This document shows positions 51,735-57,302 of a stretch of 57,302 nt of DNA, piece after piece. Within the stretch, counting starts at the first letter, position 1, and the number at the start of each line of letters is the position of its first letter. A program made the translations under genes and the position numbers. The notes below the pieces were generated by a model. The model was not told the origin of the DNA, searched no databases, and saw only the letters and a list, made by a program, of their open reading frames with translations. Source of the DNA: Gammaproteobacteria bacterium. GTDB lineage: Bacteria; Pseudomonadota; Gammaproteobacteria; Chromatiales; Chromatiaceae. The stretch covers positions 1 to 57,302 of the forward strand of contig RZZN01000023.1 of assembly GCA_009929855.1 (NCBI GenBank), written 5' to 3'.

Positions 51735-54377
51735 TCATGCCCCAGCCTTGCCTGGTCTGATCGGTCTCCCGTCAGGGTCGGCACTGGACATCTGCGGCAT
51801 GGGACCGATCATGCCCGCTGGGAGTCTGGGCGCTGCGCTGATCAATGACACGATGACTGCGGCCAGGTAGGGGATCGACTGAACGATCAGGACCGCGACC
51901 CAGACGCGAAGATCGAGCATGTAAGCGTCGTAGCGCAGGAACATCAACGCGGCGGCGAGCCAGAAGGCGATGACGAACAGCCCTTCCTCGCGAACATCGG
52001 CAAGCGCGCGGATGAAGGCTGGTGCTTCTGCCATCTTGGGTGTGCGGAAGAACCCGAGCCCCCCCGAGAAGACCCCGCCGAACATGGCGCGCGCAATGGT
52101 GTGCGAGAGTGCGAGACCGGCAAGCCCCGCAGCGATGCTCTGACGCAGGGTGGCGATGACCCGGCGGCGATAGAGGAAGAAGCTCTTCGACATCTTGAAG
52201 ACGAACAGGACGAGTGGCACGAGTGCGATCGTCATGTACGGTGGTGTGACCTCGAGTGGAAACAAGACCATCGCCACGGACCAGGCGAGTGCCGCGAAAT
52301 TGAACAGGAGGTTGAAGCCGTCCGCGAACCACGGCAACCAACCCGCGACGAAATGGTAACGCTGTCCGGCGGAAAGGGTCGTCTTGCGAATCCCGAGGAA
52401 TTCACGACGATGGTGTTTGAGGATGCGCACCGCGCCATAGGCCCACCGGTAACGTTGCTTCTTGAAATCGGCGAAGGTGTCTGGCATCAGGCCCCGTCCA
52501 TAGGTGACCGGGATGTAGAGTGCCTTGTGGCCCGCTTCGAAGAGACGCAGCCCCAACTCCGCATCCTCGGTGATGCACCATTCGGCCCAGCCGCCGATCC
52601 CATCGAGTGTGCGGCGGCGGATCATGGTCATGGTGCCGTGTTGAATGATCGCGTTGCGCTCGTTGCGAGTCACCATTCCGATGTGGAAAAAGCCGCGATA
52701 CTCGGCCATGCACATCGCCTTGAAGGCGTTTTGGTCGGCGTCGCGATAATCCTGCGGGGCCTGCACGATGGCGACCTCCGGATCCGCGAAGGCTGGGACC
52801 AGGTGCCGGAGCCAGAGTGGGTCGACGATATAGTCGGCATCGATCACCGCGATCACCTTTGCCTCGGGATCGGTCTGGCGCAGCGCGAAGTTCAGCGCGC
52901 CGGCCTTGTACCCGGCGAGTGGATCGACGTGGAAGAACCGAAAGCGCTTCCCGAGCTGGGCGCAATGTGCCTGCACCGGCTGCCAGACATCTGGATCCTT
53001 GGTGTTGTTGTCGATGACCAGGACCTCGATGCGTGGGTAATCGAGCGCGGCGAGTGCATCGAGAGTCTGCTTCAGGAGATCGGGCGGCTCGTTGTAGGCC
53101 GGGACATGGACGGAGACGAGTGGCAGCGATTCATCCGCTGCATTGCGCATGGGGAAGCTGCGACGCCATTTCCGCAGCCAGAGTGACTCCGCCCATTCGT
53201 GTGCTTCCGCCATGATGAGAACGATGACGCCGACACCGCCGACGAGCAGAAGGATGCCGACGATCGCGGTCGCCGGAGTCATATACTGGCGCGTGTAGTC
53301 GTAGACGATCCAGACCGCCGCGGTGGAGATCCCGTAGGTGACCAGCGCGAGAAATCCCTTGCCGCGGTTGGAGAGACTTGAACTATCACGGTAGAGAAAG
53401 AGCAGGAGCAGCACGGCCATCACCACGGAGAGTCCAGCGAGCTCTTGCCAGTGCGGGATGCGCACCACCGGCTCAGTGAAGGCGAACTTGGCCTCTCGGT
53501 CGGCGTTGTAGACGCCCCAGTAGGCACCGGTGGCACCCTCGATCCTGGTCTTCCACGTTTGATCGAAGGCCTCCATCACATAGTAGGTGATCTCCTGCTG
53601 CTCCGCGTGCGCGAGAAATCGACGCAGAAAACGAGTTTGATTCGTCTGTGATGCCTCCGCCCCACGATTGCGGCGACCATTGCTGGGCCAGCCGACCTCA
53701 CCAATGACGATCTCCTTGTTTGGAAAAGCCTTCTGAAGCTCGTTGTAACGACTGATGACATAGGGGACCGCTTCGCTGATCGGGATACCTTCCCAGTACG
53801 GCAGAAGGTGGACGGTGATGAAGTCGACATGCTCGGCGAGCTCGGGATGTTTGAGCCATACGTGCCAGGGCTCGGCCGTGCTGACCGGGATGCGCGTGAT
53901 CTTGCGGATCTGCTCCAGGTAGTCGATGAGCTCGGGGACCGAGATGTCGTCGCGCAGGATGGCCTCGTTGCCCACCATCACGCGGACGAGGTTGCGGTAA
54001 CCCTTGGAGATGATCTCGGTCAGGCGCTCGAGCTCGATCTCGTTGGCCGCGGGGTCGGGCCCGATCCATGCTCCAAGCGTCACATTCAGACCGCGCAGCG
54101 CCGCAAGGCGCGGGACGGCGGCGAGGGTGCTTTCGACCGTGTAGGTACGAACGGCATAGACTGTGTCTTGCAGGAGGGCTAAATCGGCGTCGATCTCCTC
54201 GACCGTTGGATAGTTCTTGACGCTCGGATCATTGTCGGCGCGCATGGGTGCGAAGGAGAATCCCTGCAGCCGGCTCGGCCAGGGCGGCTCGTCCGCTGGA
54301 CGGTTCAGCAGAGCCCAGGCGGCGATGGTCAAGAGCGCGATCAACATGGGCATCAGGATGTTGCTCGAGTACTTCAT
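51735..54377 (-). CDS. Membrane beta-glucan synthase: GH17 domain fused to GT2 glycosyltransferase
   Basis: 880 residues. A first span (4-24) leads to a periplasmic GH17 domain (about 35-305) with acid/base E138 in 'VMVGNEAI' and nucleophile E227 in 'VIGEVGWPSNG'. Three spans (about 312-390) follow, then a cytoplasmic GT2 domain with D513-x-D515 ('AVIDADYIVD'), T603-E-D605 and Q641-R-Y-R-W645, and C-terminal spans. This is the NdvB-type layout of enzymes that make beta-(1,3)-linked cyclic or linear glucans, with the GH17 part probably branching or cyclising the chain. A GGGGAGA 9 nt before the ATG is the Shine-Dalgarno. Likely products are osmoregulated periplasmic glucans or exopolysaccharide. 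Confidence 0.9.
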   Translation of the reverse strand: MKYSSNILMPMLIALLTIAAWALLNRPADEPPWPSRLQGFSFAPMRADNDPSVKNYPTVEEIDADLALLQDTVYAVRTYTVESTLAAVPRLAALRGLNVTLGAWIGPDPAANEIELERLTEIISKGYRNLVRVMVGNEAILRDDISVPELIDYLEQIRKITRIPVSTAEPWHVWLKHPELAEHVDFITVHLLPYWEGIPISEAVPYVISRYNELQKAFPNKEIVIGEVGWPSNGRRNRGAEASQTNQTRFLRRFLAHAEQQEITYYVMEAFDQTWKTRIEGATGAYWGVYNADREAKFAFTEPVVRIPHWQELAGLSVVMAVLLLLFLYRDSSSLSNRGKGFLALVTYGISTAAVWIVYDYTRQYMTPATAIVGILLLVGGVGVIVLIMAEAHEWAESLWLRKWRRSFPMRNAADESLPLVSVHVPAYNEPPDLLKQTLDALAALDYPRIEVLVIDNNTKDPDVWQPVQAHCAQLGKRFRFFHVDPLAGYKAGALNFALRQTDPEAKVIAVIDADYIVDPLWLRHLVPAFADPEVAIVQAPQDYRDADQNAFKAMCMAEYRGFFHIGMVTRNERNAIIQHGTMTMIRRRTLDGIGGWAEWCITEDAELGLRLFEAGHKALYIPVTYGRGLMPDTFADFKKQRYRWAYGAVRILKHHRREFLGIRKTTLSAGQRYHFVAGWLPWFADGFNLLFNFAALAWSVAMVLFPLEVTPPYMTIALVPLVLFVFKMSKSFFLYRRRVIATLRQSIAAGLAGLALSHTIARAMFGGVFSGGLGFFRTPKMAEAPAFIRALADVREEGLFVIAFWLAAALMFLRYDAYMLDLRVWVAVLIVQSIPYLAAVIVSLISAAPRLPAGMIGPMPQMSSADPDGRPIRPGKAGA

Positions 54378-55013
54378 CGTGCGTCTCCCCGGCGGTGGCT
54401 CCGCGCATCACAAGTCAGGTCGGGTGTTGGGTGAGCGAAGGGAATGTTCGCGCGAAGCTGCGCAGCGCAGGCTGAGCGAGCCGACTCCGCCGGTCTGCGC
54501 AGGCGTGGCTTGCACGTGAGTGTGATCGATGAAACTCGGGGTTGGGCAAGGCTACGGAATCCGCCGACTTTCGCGGTCCGAGGGATGGGGGACTGCACGA
54601 CGAGTGTCCTGAGGTGAAATGAGATCCAGCAGTTGTCGCGACTCCGCGCTTGAGATCAAGCCAGTGACGCCGGTCAATCATAACTCGATTTCCATGCGAT
54701 GGAATGGTTCTGATGACTTTCTAGGCTCTCGGCTATTTGCCCAAAAGGACAAAAAACTTAGACTAGGACTTGGCTGGACGTGGTTGCGATCAGCTCCGCG
54801 CTTGTGATCGACGATCGCAGGCAGGACAGGACAACTCGCTGCGTTGCCGGATCGATTCGGCGCGCGACCCTAGACTGTCTCGGAGTCGGTAGGTCCGTCA
54901 AGCCAACCCAGCGTGGTCGTCGGCATCACATGTCCGGGGCAGCAATGAGATGTTGGTCTCGCATTGCGGTTGGCTGGCCGCGCGTTTTTCACGAGTCGAT
55001 GAGGAACATGATC
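54378..55013 (+). other. Long intergenic region between glucan synthase and cytochrome c peroxidase genes
   Basis: 636 nt with no supportable gene. Around 54690-54770 the DNA is noticeably more A/T-rich than its surroundings; TTGCCC (54737-54742), 16 nt, TAGACT (54759-54764) is a weak promoter candidate for the peroxidase and would give a leader of about 240 nt. CTTGAGATCAAG (54650-54661) is a perfect 12-bp palindrome of unknown use. Frames open through the region have no family resemblance. Confidence 0.4.
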
Positions 55014-56087
55014 ATGAAGCACACACTGATCGCCTTGGCCGTATCCATGGGGCTTGCCGCATCAATGGCCTCGGCGGACGACACGGCCCTGCGCGCGAAG
55101 GCCAAGGATGCCGGGCTTCTTCCCATCCCGCCAGGGGTGCCCGAAGTGGCGGACAATCCGATCACGCGAGAAAAAATCGACCTCGGGCGCATGTTGTTCT
55201 TCGATCCACGGCTCTCGGCGAGCGGGGTGATCAGCTGCAACACCTGCCATAATTTGGGGATGGGGGGTGATGACAATCTGCCGACATCGGTGGGGCACGG
55301 CTGGCAGATGGGGCCGCGCAACTCACCGACCGTGCTGAATGCAGTGTTCAATACGGCCCAGTTCTGGGACGGTCGCGCCGAGGACTTGAAGGCCCAGGCC
55401 AAGGGGCCGGTGCAGGCTGGCGTGGAGATGGCTAACAAGCCTGAGAATGTGGTCATCACGCTCAAGAGCTTGCCGGAGTACGTCGAGCGGTTTGGTCGCG
55501 CCTTCCCGAACGAGGCCGATCCGGTGACCTTCGACAACATGGCAAAGGCGATCGAGGCCTTCGAGGTGACCTTGATCACTCCTGGCTCACCCTTTGATGG
55601 TTGGCTCGAGGGCAACGACAACGCCATGACGGCCGAGCAAAAGCAGGGACTGGAACTCTACATCAGCAAGGGATGCACGAGCTGTCATACTGGTAGCAAT
55701 TTCGGTGGACAGGATTATTTCCCGTTTGGCCTGATCACCAGGCCCGGCGCCGACGTGTTGCCGCCGGACGACAAGGGGCGCTTCGAGGTGACCGGCACGG
55801 CGTCGGATGAGTATGTCTTCCGCGCTGCGCCTCTGCGCAACATCGAGCTGACCGCACCCTATTTCCACTCTGGCGCGGTTTGGGATCTGACCGCGGCGGT
55901 CGCGCTCATGGGCACGGCACAACTCGGCGCCGAGCTGAACGACGAGGAAGCAGGGCTCATTGCCACTTTCCTGACTGCCTTGACCGGTGAGCAGCCGCGC
56001 GTCGAGTACCCCATCCTGCCAGTCGAGACCAGGGATACCCCGCGGCCCGACCTGTCGGCCCTGCCGGGTCAGAGCTACGGCGATTAG
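55014..56087 (+). CDS. Di-haem cytochrome c peroxidase
   Basis: A periplasmic peroxidase that reduces H2O2 with electrons from cytochrome c. Signal peptide 'MKHTLIALAVSMGLAASMAS'; haem-binding motifs C75-N-T-C-H79 and C221-T-S-C-H225; 'GRMLFFDPRLSASGVISC', 'RNSPTVLNAVFNTAQFWDGR' and 'LRNIELTAPYFHSGAV' are family marks. 357 residues, close to Pseudomonas and Nitrosomonas CCP. The third in-frame ATG (55014) is chosen because GAGGAA lies 7 nt ahead of it and it begins the signal peptide. Confidence 0.95.
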   Translation: MKHTLIALAVSMGLAASMASADDTALRAKAKDAGLLPIPPGVPEVADNPITREKIDLGRMLFFDPRLSASGVISCNTCHNLGMGGDDNLPTSVGHGWQMGPRNSPTVLNAVFNTAQFWDGRAEDLKAQAKGPVQAGVEMANKPENVVITLKSLPEYVERFGRAFPNEADPVTFDNMAKAIEAFEVTLITPGSPFDGWLEGNDNAMTAEQKQGLELYISKGCTSCHTGSNFGGQDYFPFGLITRPGADVLPPDDKGRFEVTGTASDEYVFRAAPLRNIELTAPYFHSGAVWDLTAAVALMGTAQLGAELNDEEAGLIATFLTALTGEQPRVEYPILPVETRDTPRPDLSALPGQSYGD

Positions 56088-56412
56088 GGTCTAGCTGCGC
56101 AAGCGGGCATGGCCTGCGGCCGCGCCCGCTCTGTGTTAGGTTGTCTTGCCAAGGTCGGGACGATCGAGGGATCGTCCCGACCTTGGCATGCGCGCGTCAC
56201 CCATCCACGCTCCTCGAGCGCGGGTCTTCTCGCCAATCAAGATGATCGAAGGATACCGCAAGCCGGCGTGACCTCCACGTCGGTTCAGCGCAGTGGGCGC
56301 GCGTCGGTGACAAGTATCCGGTCGCCTCATACAATTCCCTGCGAATCATAAGGGGACCCAGGCCTGCCTGGCGCTGCCGTGTAATGTTGTGGTTTGATGT
56401 GAGGAGAAATGA
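56088..56412 (+). other. Intergenic region after the cytochrome c peroxidase gene
   Basis: 325 nt. It holds the very strong hairpin at 56147-56188 (separate entry) and a small one, CCAGGC-CT-GCCTGG (56358-56371), 42 nt before the next start. No gene is supported. Confidence 0.5.
56147..56188 (+). terminator. 18-bp perfect hairpin after the peroxidase gene
   Basis: TGCCAAGGTCGGGACGAT (56147-56164) pairs perfectly with 56171-56188 across a 6-nt loop. The arms are long and GC-rich with no T-run on either side. It may be a bidirectional or Rho-assisted terminator, or a stability element; a protein-binding palindrome is also possible. Confidence 0.5.
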
Positions 56413-56829
56413 GTGAAATACGCTGCTAAGAGGACGTGGCCGGAAAAGCCGAAGGCCTGGGAGTTCAAGGGCGAGGCGCAGACGGCTGAGTCCTTCGCGC
56501 TTGACTTCGCAAGCACACAAGACCTCCGACTGGGCACTGAGATCCTCGTCATCGAGCGTGAAGGTGATGACGCTGAGATCCAGTTCTTCAAGGTCGTCAA
56601 CACCTCGCCTCACCAGGTCGTGACGGTCGATCCGCGTGCCGGGACATCCCCTGAAGAGGCGCCGAGCGTAACCCAGGCCCCGGCCCCGGCCGAAGAGATG
56701 GCGCAGCCCGTGGCCTTGCCAGGCCTCCGACCTTTCACCTCAATGATCCTCTACATGGCGAAGATCGGTCTGATCGCAACCGCGCTCATCTTCGCTGTCG
56801 GCATGTTGCTGAAATATCTGCGTGCCTAG
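56413..56829 (+). CDS. Unknown protein with a C-terminal membrane anchor, upstream of the LH2 genes
   Basis: 138 residues from a GTG with AGGAGA 5 nt upstream; an out-of-frame ATG four bases earlier opens only six codons. Residues 1-72 look like a small beta-rich soluble domain ('DLRLGTEILVIEREGDDAEI', then 'QFFKVVNTSPHQVVTVDP'); 78-104 is Pro/Ala/Glu-rich linker; 106-128 is a single span 'ILYMAKIGLIATALIFAVGM' ending in K-Y-L-R-A. That gives a tail-anchored topology with the domain in the cytoplasm. I recognise no family. Its position 380 nt before the light-harvesting genes hints at a role in photosynthetic membranes, but only by position. Confidence 0.75.
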   Translation: MKYAAKRTWPEKPKAWEFKGEAQTAESFALDFASTQDLRLGTEILVIEREGDDAEIQFFKVVNTSPHQVVTVDPRAGTSPEEAPSVTQAPAPAEEMAQPVALPGLRPFTSMILYMAKIGLIATALIFAVGMLLKYLRA

Positions 56830-57024
56830 GTGTCGCTGTCGCATCTGCGTGCGGGTGCCAAGGCATCGAGCCGAGGGTGGCTCGGGGTGGCCGAATGCGC
56901 GGGCCGTGCGCACCCCTCGCCATGACTGGATGCGTGCTCCGATGCGGGCACGGATCCAGTCCGCCCAGCATCGACCGTCCGATGGCGGGCCTGTCAGCGA
57001 CAGGCATAAAACCCTTCCAAGGAA

Positions 57025-57042
57025 TGTAAAACAAACTTGACA
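57025..57042 (+). promoter_or_regulatory. CrtJ/PpsR-type site 1 (TGT-N12-ACA)
   Basis: TGT at 57025 and ACA ending at 57042 are 12 nt apart, the consensus of CrtJ/PpsR. The arms extend to a perfect 7-bp inverted repeat, GGAATGT (57021-57027) and ACATTCC (57040-57046). The site covers the -35 box. Confidence 0.7.
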
Positions 57043-57064
57043 TTCCTTTTTGTCAAGCTAAGAT
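57037..57064 (+). promoter_or_regulatory. sigma70-type promoter of the LH2 operon
   Basis: TTGACA (57037-57042, perfect consensus), a 16-nt spacer and TAAGAT (57059-57064). Transcription would start near 57071, giving a leader of about 140 nt before the light-harvesting gene. Both boxes are overlapped by TGT-N12-ACA sites. Confidence 0.7.
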
Positions 57065-57068
57065 GACA
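57051..57068 (+). promoter_or_regulatory. CrtJ/PpsR-type site 2 (TGT-N12-ACA)
   Basis: TGT at 57051 and ACA ending at 57068, again 12 nt apart, 26 bp after site 1 (about two and a half helical turns) and covering the -10 box. In Rhodobacter, CrtJ/PpsR binds paired sites of this kind cooperatively to repress puc and bch genes in air. Confidence 0.65.
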
Positions 57069-57190
57069 TCCAAGGATCGCGGTTCGGTCCGGCTCGTCCC
57101 GCCACCCTGGGGCGCAAATGTGTTTCGTGGTAGCGGTCATGGCCGCGAAGGCTCGTCGGCCGGCCTAGGGTTCGGCGACGAATTCACTCA

Positions 57191-57202
57191 CTCCAATTGG
57201 AG
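57191..57202 (+). promoter_or_regulatory. Palindrome containing the Shine-Dalgarno of the LH2 gene
   Basis: CTCC-AATT-GGAG is a perfect 12-bp palindrome. GGAG (57199-57202) is the Shine-Dalgarno, 8 nt before the ATG, and can pair with CTCC as a 4-bp hairpin that hides it. Four pairs alone are weak, so this is only suggestive. Confidence 0.4.
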
Positions 57203-57210
57203 CTCATACG

Positions 57211-57302
57211 ATGGCTGAACAGGCAAGCCTCTCGGGATTGACCGAGCAACAGGCGAAAGAATTTCACGAGCAGTTCAAGATCACCTACACCGCGTTCGTT
57301 GG
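57211..57302 (+). CDS. pucB: Light-harvesting complex beta subunit, LH2 type (cut by window end)
   Basis: Only 30 codons are visible before the right edge. 'LSGLTEQQAKEFHEQF' followed by 'KITYTAFVG' is the N-terminal part of a bacterial antenna beta polypeptide, with the conserved E-F-H segment; the bacteriochlorophyll-binding His in the membrane helix lies beyond the edge. The F-K-I-T-Y-T-A-F wording is closer to LH2 (PucB) of Chromatiaceae than to LH1 (PufB), so LH2 is preferred. LH1 cannot be fully excluded from this fragment. Confidence 0.85.
   Translation, partial: MAEQASLSGLTEQQAKEFHEQFKITYTAFV

Noticed and set aside
54780-55013. N-terminal extension of the cytochrome c peroxidase frame back to 54780
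   Set aside because: The signal peptide begins at 55014 with a correct ribosome-binding site; the upstream part has no protein-like pattern.
1-57302. Search for CRISPR arrays, insertion sequences, transposases, toxin-antitoxin or defence genes
   Set aside because: No regularly spaced repeats, terminal inverted repeats or protein motifs of these kinds were seen.

Overview
The window is high-GC gammaproteobacterial chromosome, most likely from a purple sulfur bacterium (Chromatiaceae; close to Allochromatium, Thiocystis or Thermochromatium). This rests on the light-harvesting beta-subunit gene cut by the right edge, which resembles LH2 (pucB), on a sulfide:quinone-reductase-like flavoprotein, and on gammaproteobacterial gene orders (ampD/nadC; rsmI/lpoA-yraN-dolP; lpxC-dciA-secA; tesA/ybbA-ybbP). 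I see no mobile element, CRISPR array or phage gene. Nearly all of the sequence is ordinary, tightly packed housekeeping DNA.

Layout. 1-7.6 kb: a secreted cohesin-like protein (cut by the left edge), ampD and nadC divergent, an FAD-linked oxidase, and the envelope group dolP-yraN-lpoA divergent from rsmI. 7.6-8.0 kb: RNase P RNA. 8.2-26.0 kb: a division and cell wall (dcw) cluster on the plus strand, mraZ-rsmH-ftsL-ftsI-murF-mraY-murD-ftsW-murG-murC-(61-aa ORF)-murB-ddl-ftsQ-ftsA-ftsZ-lpxC, preceded by a promoter and a three-unit MraZ operator. murE is missing from its usual place between ftsI and murF. 26.3-33.3 kb: dciA, an M23 peptidase, secA with a structured leader and a 32-codon upstream ORF, argJ, and a Nudix/ThiE-like fusion. 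33.3-33.5 kb: elongator tRNA-Met with promoter and terminator.

33.5-46 kb: a secreted glycosidase-like protein, a periplasmic alpha-carbonic anhydrase, mfd, rnk, the SQR-like protein, and tesA divergent from ybbA-ybbP with overlapping start codons. 45.5-51.4 kb: a DUF455 ferritin-like protein with glycerate kinase, a small metal-motif membrane protein, tsaB, a two-gene ABC-2 exporter, and rlpA. 51.7-57.3 kb: a GH17-GT2 membrane beta-glucan synthase, a di-haem cytochrome c peroxidase, an unknown single-span membrane protein, and the promoter and start of the LH2 operon with two TGT-N12-ACA (CrtJ/PpsR-type) sites over its -35 and -10.

How it works together: the dcw block supplies lipid II synthesis and the divisome; AmpD, LpoA, RlpA and the M23 enzyme serve wall recycling and remodelling; SecA and DolP serve the envelope; the right end turns to photosynthesis. 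No obvious new multi-gene system is present. The best leads are small: the 61-aa ORF that exactly fills the murC-murB gap, the leader ORF and hairpins before secA, and the unknown membrane protein beside the LH2 genes.
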